64,000 nucleotides of DNA from an uncultured Candidatus Saccharibacteria bacterium (lineage in GTDB: Bacteria; Patescibacteriota; Saccharimonadia; Saccharimonadales; Saccharimonadaceae): assembly GCA_946222005.1 (NCBI GenBank), contig CAMIHP010000004.1, forward strand, positions 49,023 to 113,022, written 5' to 3'. The notes below the pieces were generated by a model. That model did not search any database, was not told the DNA's origin, and saw nothing but the letters and a program-made list of their open reading frames with translations. Positions 25,726-34,399 of this stretch are shown here, one piece after another; the stretch's first letter is position 1, and each line of letters begins with the position of its first letter. The position numbers were made by a program, and so were the translations under genes.

Positions 25726-26840
25726 CGCAGCGTGTCTTTGTCGGGATGAGTGGTGGGGTGGATAGTAGCCTCACCGCAGCACTGCTGGTCGAGCAGGGCT
25801 ACGACGTGACCGGTGTGTATATGAAAAACTGGAGCCAAGATCTGCCTGGCATGCAGTGCCCCTGGGCAGAGGACTTGGCCGACGCCAAGCGGGTGGCAGT
25901 GCAGCTGGGTATCGACTTTATCGTCTTTGATTTTGAGCACGACTACAAGCACAAGGTAGTAGACTACATGCTAGCCGAGTACCAAGCTGGGCGCACACCC
26001 AACCCCGATATTATGTGCAATCAAGAGATCAAGTTTCGGCTCTTTCTCGATACGGCGCGCGAGCGTGGGGCCGACCTCATCGCTACTGGCCATTATGCGC
26101 AGACCGGTGGTGTATGTGCAGAGGATGATAACGCGGCGACTAGTCAAGAACACTCATTCCAGCCTGATCGCCTCTACCGCGCCACCGATGTAGCCAAAGA
26201 CCAAACTTATTTCCTCTACCGCGTGACGAGTGATGCGCTCCAGCATACACTCTTCCCGCTTGGTGGCTATACCAAGCAGCAGGTGCGGCGCATGGCCAGT
26301 GAGCGTGGCCTCTGGACGGCGCGCAAGCAGGAGTCGATGGGAGTGTGCTTTGTTGGTAATGTTGGCATGCGAGACTTCCTCAGCCAGTATGTATCCACTC
26401 GCCCGGGCGATATTATCGACAAGCAAACAGGGGTGGTGCTGGGCCGGCACGATGGCGCGATCTTTTACACCCTGGGTCAGCGCCATGGGCTGGATGTCGG
26501 CGGCGGCTTACCGTATTACGTCGTCGGTAAGGACATGGCAGCAAATGTGGTATACGTGAGCCGCAATATGAATGACGAAGCGATGTGGCGCCATGATGTG
26601 CTGGTGGGCGATCTGCACTGGATTCACGGTGCACCAGCGGCAGATGACCAGCTGACCGTCCGCCTGCGCCACCGTGGCCAGTTGAGGCAATGTACGCTGC
26701 AGTATGACTCAGCCCAGGCTCAAGCCACTCTCCACCTCAGTGACCCTGAGCGGGCCGTGGCAGCTGGCCAGTCAGCCGTGATCTACCGCGGGGCAGAGTG
26801 CCTTGGCGGAGGGATTGTCGTCGATTCCATGGCTGCATAG
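25722..26840 (+). CDS. mnmA: tRNA-specific 2-thiouridylase
   Basis: MnmA adenylates and thiolates U34 of tRNA-Lys, -Glu and -Gln, using sulfur relayed from a cysteine desulfurase, here encoded two genes upstream. 372 residues. Motifs: PP-loop GMSGGVDSS near the start, NPDIMCNQEIKF with the first catalytic Cys, LIATGHYAQ, KDQTYFLYR, GVCFVGNVGMRDFL with the second Cys, and YTLGQRHGL followed by the C-terminal beta-barrel. The ATG overlaps the previous stop (ATGA), a better choice than an in-frame start 90 nt upstream inside the DUF218 gene. It is probably the last gene of the sulfur operon. Confidence 0.95.
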   Translation: MTQRVFVGMSGGVDSSLTAALLVEQGYDVTGVYMKNWSQDLPGMQCPWAEDLADAKRVAVQLGIDFIVFDFEHDYKHKVVDYMLAEYQAGRTPNPDIMCNQEIKFRLFLDTARERGADLIATGHYAQTGGVCAEDDNAATSQEHSFQPDRLYRATDVAKDQTYFLYRVTSDALQHTLFPLGGYTKQQVRRMASERGLWTARKQESMGVCFVGNVGMRDFLSQYVSTRPGDIIDKQTGVVLGRHDGAIFYTLGQRHGLDVGGGLPYYVVGKDMAANVVYVSRNMNDEAMWRHDVLVGDLHWIHGAPAADDQLTVRLRHRGQLRQCTLQYDSAQAQATLHLSDPERAVAAGQSAVIYRGAECLGGGIVVDSMAA

Positions 26841-27007
26841 CTGTTGTATTATCTCAACAATGAGTGGAAGTAGAGAGGCTATCCTGCAAGGTGTGTACAC
26901 CCCTTGATTATTAGAAAATATGTTGCACGACCACTGCAGAGAGTAATACGCTACGAGGGTATCTCCATAGCTACACATGGCGAGTCGTTACACCACAAGC
27001 AATTCTG

Positions 27008-27037
27008 TTGACAACCCAAACAGCAGTTTCGTATACT
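27008..27037 (+). promoter_or_regulatory. Strong promoter of the surface-protein gene
   Basis: TTGACA and TATACT are separated by 18 nt. The predicted transcript starts about 26 nt before the ATG, leaving room for the AAGGGGG ribosome-binding site at 27057-27063. Confidence 0.8.
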
Positions 27038-27069
27038 GACACTTATAGACAACCATAAGGGGGATTATT

Positions 27070-28176
27070 ATGAGGGTAAAACACACTCACTCTCGGATGA
27101 GAGTTATTGCTGCGGCGGCAGTCGTCGTTGGTAGCATTGGGCTTGTGGGGCCGCAGCTTGTGGCGTATCAGGTGTATGCTGATGCTGACACTACCGCACC
27201 AATCTTTACGCCAGCCAAGCCAGAGAAGCTCGTGGCGCGGGCGGGTCGCTCAATTGCCGATGCTGTGCGTACTGTGGCAGCGAATGATGGGGCAGACGGA
27301 ACAGGTGTTAATAGCGATGGTGTGGTTATCGACGCAAAAAACCTTGACCTTGCAAACCCAAAGCCAGGCACATATACAATCACTTACCGTGCGGTCGATA
27401 ATGCCAACAATAAAGCAGAGGTAACGCGCGAGGTAGAGGTCACAACTACTGAAAAGCTCGAAGCGAAGCTAGCTGAGCCGATGGTGCTGGATGGCTACAG
27501 CCCACACACCAGGGCGGAGGCAATATCCAAACAGGTTATTGCCCGTGCCGTGGTGGCTGATGAGACATCTCCTCAGGCTGTGATCGACAAAGCATTGCAA
27601 GAGCTTCAGCAAGCAATCGATGACCTCCGCGTCGACCACACCGACTACGACAAAGCCAAGCAAGAGCTTGCTGCTGCGCCAGCCTACGTCGCAGCAGACA
27701 AGGACGTTACTGCAGCAGCGACAGAGGCAGATCGCCTGGCAAATCTCAAAGCAACCACAACACCAGAGCTTACCAAAGCGACGAAGGCGCTCACCACTGC
27801 TATAGCTACAGCCATCCAGGAGGATCAAGCACGCCAAAAGACAGCCACGCAAGCCGTTGATGCACTCGAAGCTAAGCCGGATCCTGCATTGCTTGCAACA
27901 ACCCAAGCAGTGGTCGATACTGTCAAAGATAATGCAGCCAAGGCGGCACTGCAGCGGCGGGTTGATGCAATCCGCACTGCGCTGCAACCACAACAGCCAC
28001 CGCAAGCTGCCGCCGCACCAAAGACGGTAGCCCACACGCCCGAGCAGGCGCATCCTATAGCAGCTGCGCTTGCCGACACGGGTGCCAACCTCTGGCTCCT
28101 CGGCGGGGCAGGTATTGCTCTCATTGGTGGGGCAATTGGCCTGTGGCGTCACCGCAATAAGTTCTTCAAGCGTTAA
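27070..28176 (+). CDS. Secreted surface protein with LPXTG-like sorting signal
   Basis: 368 residues. A signal peptide (VIAAAAVVVGSIGLVGPQLVAYQVYA) is followed by an Ig-like DUF5011/HYR-type module (DTTAPIFTPAKPEKLVARAG to KPGTYTITYRAVDNANNKAEVTREVEV, about residues 40-125). A long alanine-rich helical region (about 140-310) comes next, with short repeats such as VDALEAKPDPALLATTQAV. The C-terminus has LADTG, a hydrophobic helix (LWLLGGAGIALIGGAIGLW) and a basic tail RHRNKFFKR, the three-part layout of a sortase substrate with LADTG instead of LPXTG. It probably stands on the cell surface as an adhesin or stalk. A strong -35/-10 promoter and a terminator flank it as a single-gene unit. Confidence 0.82.
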   Translation: MRVKHTHSRMRVIAAAAVVVGSIGLVGPQLVAYQVYADADTTAPIFTPAKPEKLVARAGRSIADAVRTVAANDGADGTGVNSDGVVIDAKNLDLANPKPGTYTITYRAVDNANNKAEVTREVEVTTTEKLEAKLAEPMVLDGYSPHTRAEAISKQVIARAVVADETSPQAVIDKALQELQQAIDDLRVDHTDYDKAKQELAAAPAYVAADKDVTAAATEADRLANLKATTTPELTKATKALTTAIATAIQEDQARQKTATQAVDALEAKPDPALLATTQAVVDTVKDNAAKAALQRRVDAIRTALQPQQPPQAAAAPKTVAHTPEQAHPIAAALADTGANLWLLGGAGIALIGGAIGLWRHRNKFFKR

Positions 28177-28193
28177 CAGCAGTATGATAGCGC

Positions 28194-28221
28194 AAAAATC
28201 GGCTCAGATGAGTCGATTTTT
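28194..28221 (+). terminator. Terminator of the surface-protein gene
   Basis: A 13-bp stem (AAAAATCGGCTCA against TGAGTCGATTTTT, one G-T pair) with a 2-nt GA loop as drawn, ending in five T, 18 nt after the stop codon. Confidence 0.85.
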
Positions 28222-28399
28222 GTATGTGGGCGTTCACATTGATGATATTCTTTTTGTGATGCGAAAAACTTCTCAACGCCATTACGCTACACATGCTCGG
28301 GAATAGCCTAAGAAGTGATACTCGGTGTGATGATGAGGTCGCGCCAAAACGTGAGGTAAGCGTGGAATACCACCAAAGATGCATAGGGCAGTGCGTCCG

Positions 28400-28408
28400 T
28401 GCTATAAT
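28400..28408 (+). promoter_or_regulatory. Extended -10 box of alaS
   Basis: TGCTATAAT ends 7 nt before the alaS ATG, implying a leaderless transcript. It fixes the start, because an open frame continues 41 codons upstream. Confidence 0.65.
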
Positions 28409-28415
28409 ACCCCCT

Positions 28416-30299
28416 ATGAATGCTCAAGATATCCGCAACAAATACCTCGAATTTTATGCCAAGCAGCAGCACGCCATTATTAAGCGGGCCCCGCTCATCC
28501 TAACCGACGACCCGACGACACTCTTTACTGGTGCGGGCATGCAGCCGATGATCCCATATCTGCTGGGTGAGGCGCACCCACAGGGTAAGCGTATTGCCGA
28601 CTCGCAGACGTGCTTGCGTGCTCAAGACATTGACGATATTGGCGATAATCGCCACACTACCTTCTTTGAGATGCTCGGTAACTGGAGCTTGGGCGACTAC
28701 TTTAAGAAAGAGCAAATTACCTGGATGTGGACATTTCTCACTGAGGAAGTAGGGCTCGACCCGAATCGCCTGTATGTAACGTGTTTCATTGGTGCACCCG
28801 AGTATAATATTGCCAAAGACACCGAAGCAGCCGAGCTGTGGCGGCAGAAATTTGCTGAAAAGGGGATCGAAGCGAAAAGTGCCGACATCGGCAGCGAAGA
28901 GCACGGCGCGGCCCGTGGCATCCAGCCAGGTGAGCGCATCTTTTACTATGACGGCAGCAAAAACTGGTGGAGTCGCAACGGCGGACCCGAGACGACACCA
29001 GTCGGTGACCCATGTGGGCCTGATAGCGAGATGTTTTATGAGTTTGATTTCATTGAGCACGACCCGAAGTTTGGTGAGCACTGCCACCCTAACTGTGACT
29101 GCGGACGCTTTATGGAGATCGGCAACAACGTCTTTATGGCATACAAGAAGGTAGCCGAGGGACAGTTTGTTCCACTAGATAAGCCGAATATCGACCACGG
29201 CTCTGGCCTGGAGCGCATTGCGGCTGCGGCCAATAACGACCCTGATGTCTTTAAGATTAGCCTGATGTGGCCTATTATCAGCAAGCTTGAGCAGCTTAGT
29301 GGCAAGAGCTACACCTCGCATACCGAGAGTATGCGGGTGATTGCTGACCACCTGCGAGCGGCTACCTTCATGGCGGTGGATGGCTGCATCCCAAGCAACA
29401 AGGAGCAAGGCTATGTGATGCGCCGCCTCTTACGACGGGCTATCCGCTACAGCTTCGACCTTGGCATTGAGCAGAACTTTCTTGAAGCAGTGGTGCCGGT
29501 GATTGCCGACCTATACGAGGCAGACTTCCCAGAGGTCAAAGCAGCGCGCGAACAGATCATCGCCGTGCTCGCCAAGGAAGAAAAAGCCTTCCGGCAGACG
29601 CTGCGCAAGGGGCTCAAACAGATGCAGCAGTATGTCGCAGATGGCCTGACTGGTGCGGAGTTATTTACGCTATATGATACCTTTGGCTTCCCAGTAGAGC
29701 TTAGTACAGAGGAGGCATACAAGCAGGGGATTTCGCTCTCTGAGGACTGGCGAGCAGAATTTGACGCCAAGATGGCCGAGCAGCGCCAGCGCTCCAAGAC
29801 GGCGCGCAAAGGACAATTTAGCGGTGGGCTAGAAGGTCACGACCCAATTCATCTCAAGTATCACACGGCAACGCACCTGCTCGGGGCGGCGCTGCGCACG
29901 GTATTGAAAGCACCAGATCTGCAGCAGCATGGCAGCAATATCACCGCTCAACGCCTGCGCTTCGACTTTAATCATGACAAGCTCACCCCGGAGGAGAAGC
30001 AAGCAGTGGAAGACCAAGTCAATGCCTGGATCGAGGCAGACTTGCCGGTTAGCTTTGCCGTCTACCCAACCGATGAAGCACTGAAGCTTGGTGCAATTGG
30101 CGCCTTTGGCGAACGCTACGGCGACACCGTCAAGGTCTATTCTATCGGCGAAGGTGATGAGCGCGTGAGCTTCGAAGTGTGCGGGGGCCCACATGTCGAG
30201 CACACTGGCGTCTTGGCCGAAGATGGTATGCGCTTCAAGATCACCAAGGAAGAGTCAAGCTCAGCCGGTATCCGTCGGATCAAAGCGGTTTTGCGGTAG
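28416..30299 (+). CDS. alaS: Alanyl-tRNA synthetase lacking the C-Ala domain
   Basis: Class II synthetase for tRNA-Ala. 627 residues from the ATG that follows TATAAT; the frame stays open upstream but the family N-terminus is at MNAQDIRNKYLEFY. Catalytic-core segments: TLFTGAGMQPMIPYLLG, TCLRAQDIDDIGDNRHTTFFEMLGNWSLGDYFKKE, ENVFMAYK-like NNVFMAYKK, and DHGSGLERIAA. The editing domain has HTATHLLGAALR and CGGPHVEHTG (the Cys and His metal ligands). The protein stops right after the editing domain (SAGIRRIKAVLR), so the usual C-terminal C-Ala oligomerisation domain of about 200 residues is absent. A long terminator follows. Confidence 0.95.
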   Translation: MNAQDIRNKYLEFYAKQQHAIIKRAPLILTDDPTTLFTGAGMQPMIPYLLGEAHPQGKRIADSQTCLRAQDIDDIGDNRHTTFFEMLGNWSLGDYFKKEQITWMWTFLTEEVGLDPNRLYVTCFIGAPEYNIAKDTEAAELWRQKFAEKGIEAKSADIGSEEHGAARGIQPGERIFYYDGSKNWWSRNGGPETTPVGDPCGPDSEMFYEFDFIEHDPKFGEHCHPNCDCGRFMEIGNNVFMAYKKVAEGQFVPLDKPNIDHGSGLERIAAAANNDPDVFKISLMWPIISKLEQLSGKSYTSHTESMRVIADHLRAATFMAVDGCIPSNKEQGYVMRRLLRRAIRYSFDLGIEQNFLEAVVPVIADLYEADFPEVKAAREQIIAVLAKEEKAFRQTLRKGLKQMQQYVADGLTGAELFTLYDTFGFPVELSTEEAYKQGISLSEDWRAEFDAKMAEQRQRSKTARKGQFSGGLEGHDPIHLKYHTATHLLGAALRTVLKAPDLQQHGSNITAQRLRFDFNHDKLTPEEKQAVEDQVNAWIEADLPVSFAVYPTDEALKLGAIGAFGERYGDTVKVYSIGEGDERVSFEVCGGPHVEHTGVLAEDGMRFKITKEESSSAGIRRIKAVLR

Positions 30300-30324
30300 C
30301 GCTAGCAGATAACCAGGAATAGAC

Positions 30325-30361
30325 AATACAATACCAGCAACATATGTGCTGGTATTGTATT
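30325..30361. terminator. Long bidirectional terminator between alaS and the convergent gene
   Basis: A perfect 15-bp inverted repeat (AATACAATACCAGCA and its complement) around a 7-nt loop, lying between two converging genes. The T/A-rich flanks on both sides suit termination in either direction. Confidence 0.8.
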
Positions 30362-30409
30362 TATTGGTATCAATAATACCTACAAGAACACGGAAGAGGG
30401 GGCGTGACC

Positions 30410-31240
30410 CTACTGCAGAGCGCAGCGCTCAGCAACCATGCTCCCTGTTAGCTGGGTAATAGCATTACTTAGCTGTCCGATATCTTTTGGCTCGACGTAT
30501 GTGCGGCGGCGCTGCGACGCAGTTTCGCTAGATTCATAAGAACAGGTGAGTGTAGTACTAAGTTGGTCGCTCTCAATCTCGCATGTGACTGGTGTATCGA
30601 TCCCATCGCAGACATAAGGTATTTCGCATGTGGCTGAGATACCTAGTATCGATTCGCCAATTCGGCGTGCAGTCAAGACAAAGCACATACTTGATGATTG
30701 TTCGCCATTACCATCGCGGTAGCTTACACTGTGGTACACCTGAGAAGGGTCGGCCGTAGGGAGGACCGCTTCGTCGAGAAGAGTCTGGAGGTCGGCAGCA
30801 GTTGTGCCGCGGTTGGTTGCATACCATCTAAATAACTCCGAATCGCCAGGCGGGTGCGAGCGGTCGAGTAGGCGTGCCACGTGGTTGTGGGTGATGGGCA
30901 TCTTGTGGCTGTGGTCGGTCCGGCTATACCAGCAGTGCCGATTATCCGCCAGTGTTAGTGCGAAAGAATGATGCCTATCAGGGTCGGCAAAGGCGAGCTG
31001 GCCAGCGGTCAGGCCGGTGGCATCAGCTGTGAGGTCAACGGCCAATGTACCACCTTCGTTATATCGCCCAAAGGGAGCTTGGTAGGCTATCGTTGTTTCG
31101 TCGGGCATGGCATGGTGCGCTTCAAGCGCTGCAACCGTTTCATACAGGTGGCGGCCAAGCAGGGTGAGTTCGGTTGGCTCGTAGTTCTCAAGTGGAAAAA
31201 TGCCGATAGGCACGGCACCGACTGGTTCACGGTTAGTCAT
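30410..31240 (-). CDS. Soluble protein of unknown function
   Basis: 276 residues, no recognised family, no signal peptide or membrane helix. The sequence is His-, Thr- and Asp-rich and predicted beta-rich. Segments: PIGIFPLENYEPTELTLLGRHLYETVAALEAH, AYQAPFGRYNEGGTLAVDLTADATGLTAGQLAFADPDRHHSF, and a C-terminal part with alternating hydrophobic and polar residues (CFVLTARRIGESILGISATCEI, LSTTLTCSYESSE). A minus-strand TTGACA and TACAAT with 18-nt spacing lie 9 nt before the ATG. It converges on alaS. The composition suggests a lineage-specific accessory protein; I infer no function. Confidence 0.65.
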   Translation of the reverse strand: MTNREPVGAVPIGIFPLENYEPTELTLLGRHLYETVAALEAHHAMPDETTIAYQAPFGRYNEGGTLAVDLTADATGLTAGQLAFADPDRHHSFALTLADNRHCWYSRTDHSHKMPITHNHVARLLDRSHPPGDSELFRWYATNRGTTAADLQTLLDEAVLPTADPSQVYHSVSYRDGNGEQSSSMCFVLTARRIGESILGISATCEIPYVCDGIDTPVTCEIESDQLSTTLTCSYESSETASQRRRTYVEPKDIGQLSNAITQLTGSMVAERCALQ

Positions 31241-31249
31241 AGTGAGCGT

Positions 31250-31279
31250 ATTGTACAGTGGTTACCTCTGTTTTGTCAA
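31250..31279 (-). promoter_or_regulatory. Promoter of the 276-residue unknown gene
   Basis: Minus-strand TTGACA and TACAAT with an 18-nt spacer; the -10 box ends 9 nt before the ATG. Confidence 0.7.
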
Positions 31280-31501
31280 GGAGGTGCTACCACTGTATGA
31301 TTTTTCTGAATCTTTCTCTATAGAGTATGAGCATCTATTGAGATAAATATTCTACCGCTTTTCAATCCAAGCTGTGTTTGTTGCGTAATAACGATGCTTG
31401 CAGTGCTCGGTACAAAATGAATCATTTCATCATAAATTCGCCAATAATCACCGTTTAGGGCTAGCAGGCAGGCCTGTATATGGTATATAATAGAGACGAT
31501 T

Positions 31502-32764
31502 ATGGTTTTCGATCGATTTCTTACCCGAGCAGATAACAGCGCTAGCGAATGCCTCGTTGGTCTTGATATTGGAACAGAGTACGTTAAGGCGCTGCTTGCC
31601 CGGGTTAACGGTGAGGAGATTGAGATCATTGGTGTGGGGCGTAAGCATCAAGACCGTAGCGATATGCACTCTGGTGCGATTGCCGACATTGCCGCAGTCG
31701 TGCGCAACTGCGAAGATGCTCTGGCCCAAGCCGAGTCTGAGGCTGGCATACAGGCGCGCCGTGCAGTGATTGGTATTGCTGGCGAGCTTGTGAAGGGTGT
31801 GACGAACACCATCCGCTACCGCCGGCCACAGCCCGATCGTCCACTAGACGAGACCGAGATGGAATTCATCATCGAGAAGGTGCAAGACCGAGCTGCCATC
31901 AAGGCGCAGCGGCAGATCGCTCTCGAGACGGGTAACCAAGATGTAGAGGTAAAGCTCGTCAACTCCGCACTCGTCAGCATTCACATTGATGGCTACAAGG
32001 TCAGCAATCCGATTAGTTTTCAAGGTAAGGACGTAGCGGTGCAGATCTACACTGCTTTTGCTCCTATGGTGCACATTGGCGCGCTCGAGCGCGTGGCTGA
32101 TGAGCTGGCGCTCGACCTCGTGGCGGTGGCGGCCGAGCCCTTTGCGGTGAGTCGGAGCGTACTGGGTACAGACGCGAATAGCTCATTTACGGCTATTCTT
32201 GCCGACGTTGGTGGCGGCACGACAGATATTGCGGTAGTAAATGATGGTGGCGTGGAAGGGACGCGGATGTTTGGTATTGGTGGACGCAGCTTTACCAATA
32301 CGATTGCCAACGAGTGCGCCATTAGCTACAGCGAGGCTGAGAAGCTCAAGGTTGCGACTAATCACGAGCAGATGAGACAAGAGCTTAAGCAGCATTTTGA
32401 TACCGCAATTGATAAAACCCTCGATGTCTGGCTAGCAGGAGTCGATCTTGCTCTTAGCGAATTTAGCTCGGTTGATCACTTGCCTAATCGTATCTTGCTC
32501 TGCGGTGGTGGGGCAAGCCTCAAGCCACTGGTGAAAGCCCTCGAGACGCGCGATTGGTATACCGACCTCCCCTTCACACGCCGGCCAGTGGTGCAGCATA
32601 TCAAGCCCAGTGACGTCTCGGGCGTGGTCGACCTGACGAACAAGGTCAGCGACCACTCATTTATCACCGCGATGGGCCTCCTGCGCGTGGGCTATGATAC
32701 GATGATTGGGGCAAGCGAAACAGAAACACTACGCAATAAATTGAATAAAATGTTGAGGATCTAA
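31502..32764 (+). CDS. FtsA/PilM-family actin-like ATPase
   Basis: 420-residue member of the actin-like SHS2 group that includes FtsA (cell division) and PilM (type IV pilus). Visible: phosphate-1 loop GLDIGTEYVKALLARVNG, an SHS2/1C-type insert (EIIGVGRKHQDRSDMHSGAIAD and VIGIAGELVKGV), phosphate-2 loop ILADVGGGTTDIAVV, and adenosine motif ILLCGGGASLKPLVKAL. The C-terminal NKLNKMLRI could be an amphipathic membrane-targeting helix as in FtsA. TATAAT precedes the ATG by 10 nt. The next gene begins directly after its stop and encodes a single-pass membrane protein, so the pair may couple a cytoplasmic ATPase to an envelope component. FtsA is favoured over PilM because no PilN/PilO follows. Confidence 0.82.
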   Translation: MVFDRFLTRADNSASECLVGLDIGTEYVKALLARVNGEEIEIIGVGRKHQDRSDMHSGAIADIAAVVRNCEDALAQAESEAGIQARRAVIGIAGELVKGVTNTIRYRRPQPDRPLDETEMEFIIEKVQDRAAIKAQRQIALETGNQDVEVKLVNSALVSIHIDGYKVSNPISFQGKDVAVQIYTAFAPMVHIGALERVADELALDLVAVAAEPFAVSRSVLGTDANSSFTAILADVGGGTTDIAVVNDGGVEGTRMFGIGGRSFTNTIANECAISYSEAEKLKVATNHEQMRQELKQHFDTAIDKTLDVWLAGVDLALSEFSSVDHLPNRILLCGGGASLKPLVKALETRDWYTDLPFTRRPVVQHIKPSDVSGVVDLTNKVSDHSFITAMGLLRVGYDTMIGASETETLRNKLNKMLRI

Positions 32765-34399
32765 ATGCAAAAAGATGTCATTTATATCGATACCGAGGAC
32801 GACATTACCGCCATCATTGGCAAGGTGAAGGACTCCTCGCAAAAAATCGTCGCACTTGTGCCACCCAAGCGGATTGGTGCTATGCAGAGCGCTGTCAACC
32901 TCAAGCTCGTCCAGCGCGCTGCTGAGCAAGCAGGTAAGCGGCTCGTCATTATCACTGGCAACCAAGCGCTCTCGACTTTGGCGGCTTCGGCAAGTATCCC
33001 CACGGCGCGGACATTGCAAAGCCGGCCGGAAATGGCTGAGATCCCAGCGCTCGAGGTCGATGACGAAGATGTCATTGATGGTAGTGAGCTCGGACCAGAA
33101 GATCCTGAGCCAGTAACGCCTGATACTTCTGTACCGGCTCGTCCTGCCACCCGCTCGGCTGCCCGCAAGACGCCAGATGACGATGACAAAGCAGCTGATA
33201 CGTCGGCTGCCTCAGACCTCAAGAAGAAGGTGAAGGTACCGGATTTCAACAAAATGCGCAAGAAGCTCTTGATCGGTGGTGCGGCACTCGTTGTCCTGAT
33301 TGTTTTCTTGGTGTGGGCGATTTTCTTCGCGCCACATGCGACCATCACTATCAAGGCTCGTACCTCTGATCTGCCGCTCAGCACCCGTGTTACAATCGGC
33401 GATTCGCTTGGCTCAAACCTGCAAGAAGGGACAATCAAGACGACGACCAAGACAACGCGCAAAACCATCTCAATCGACTTCACTGCCACCGGCAAAGAAG
33501 ATGTTGGTGCAAAGGCAACGGGGACGGTGCGCTTTACGCCGGCTTCGTTTGACGTCTTGCGTAATGGAGCGACGATCGACGCTGGGACGACTATCACGTC
33601 CGAGAATGGTATGCAGTATAAGACGACATCGTCGGTGGTATTCGACTCTAACGCGTCGGGTGGCGACCTCATGCGTGGCCGCACAACAGAGGTCACCGCG
33701 GTAGAGAGTGGCACGAAGTACAATGGTGCATCGGGCTCGGCCAAGGGGCCTTCTGGCTTCTCCGTCTCCTTTACGCGTGATACTTCTGGTGGCACAGACA
33801 AGACGATTACCACAGTGCAGCGCAGTGACATTGAGCAGGCGAGGAATAGACTCCATAGCTCACTCGATAGCAATGGTGCTAAGCGCGAGCTTGCCTCACA
33901 GTTTAATGGCGACAGCTATATCATCCTGAATGATACCTTCAAGCAAAACGACAGCGACATCCAGCCGAACGTCAAGGTGGGTGGTGAAGCAACTGACGGC
34001 AAAGCTCAGCTGACTGGTGCGGTGGAGTACTCCCTCTCGGCGATAGAGAAGCGCGAGGCGGGCATCTTCCTTGATGCATACTTCAAGCAACAGATTGACG
34101 GCAAGGCCAACCAGCAGGTCCATAGCAATGGCGTCAATAAGCTCTCGGTGACCAATGTTTCGGCTAATGGCAATGCCTACAATGCGACTATCACGACCAA
34201 TGGCAAGATCGGCCCCAAGGTGGATGAGTCGGAGCTCAAAGACTATGCCAAGGGCAAGCGCTATGCCGAGATTCGCTCGCATGTTGAGAAGATCGAGGGG
34301 GTGAGTTCGGCCGATGTCTCGTTCTCACCATTCTGGGTGCAATCAGCACCAAATGACACGAATCGGATAAAGGTGGTATTTGACCTCAATGAACAATAA
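32765..34399 (+). CDS. Single-pass membrane protein with large extracytoplasmic beta-rich domain
   Basis: 544 residues, not recognised as a named family. The cytoplasmic part starts with an alpha/beta domain (about 1-88, DVIYIDTEDDITAIIGKVKDSSQKIVALVPP, LVQRAAEQAGKRLVIITGN) and an acidic, Pro/Asp-rich linker (90-160). One membrane helix follows (about 168-190, LLIGGAALVVLIVFLVWAIFF). The outer 350 residues are Thr/Ser/Gly-rich and repetitive (TIKTTTKTTRKTISIDFTATGKE, GTVRFTPASFDVLRNG, GATIDAGTTITSENGMQYKTTSSV) in a pattern expected for baseplate-J-like or Ig-like beta folds. It follows the FtsA-like gene with no gap and overlaps ruvX by 11 nt. It could be the envelope partner of the FtsA-like ATPase. 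Confidence 0.75.
   Translation: MQKDVIYIDTEDDITAIIGKVKDSSQKIVALVPPKRIGAMQSAVNLKLVQRAAEQAGKRLVIITGNQALSTLAASASIPTARTLQSRPEMAEIPALEVDDEDVIDGSELGPEDPEPVTPDTSVPARPATRSAARKTPDDDDKAADTSAASDLKKKVKVPDFNKMRKKLLIGGAALVVLIVFLVWAIFFAPHATITIKARTSDLPLSTRVTIGDSLGSNLQEGTIKTTTKTTRKTISIDFTATGKEDVGAKATGTVRFTPASFDVLRNGATIDAGTTITSENGMQYKTTSSVVFDSNASGGDLMRGRTTEVTAVESGTKYNGASGSAKGPSGFSVSFTRDTSGGTDKTITTVQRSDIEQARNRLHSSLDSNGAKRELASQFNGDSYIILNDTFKQNDSDIQPNVKVGGEATDGKAQLTGAVEYSLSAIEKREAGIFLDAYFKQQIDGKANQQVHSNGVNKLSVTNVSANGNAYNATITTNGKIGPKVDESELKDYAKGKRYAEIRSHVEKIEGVSSADVSFSPFWVQSAPNDTNRIKVVFDLNEQ

Noticed and set aside
31318..31629. Minus-strand frame overlapping the FtsA-like gene start
   Set aside because: It is a shadow of a clear coding region and lacks its own signals.
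31502..32764. Calling the actin-like ATPase PilM
   Set aside because: The following protein is not PilN- or PilO-like and no other pilus genes are in the window, so the neutral FtsA/PilM family name is kept.
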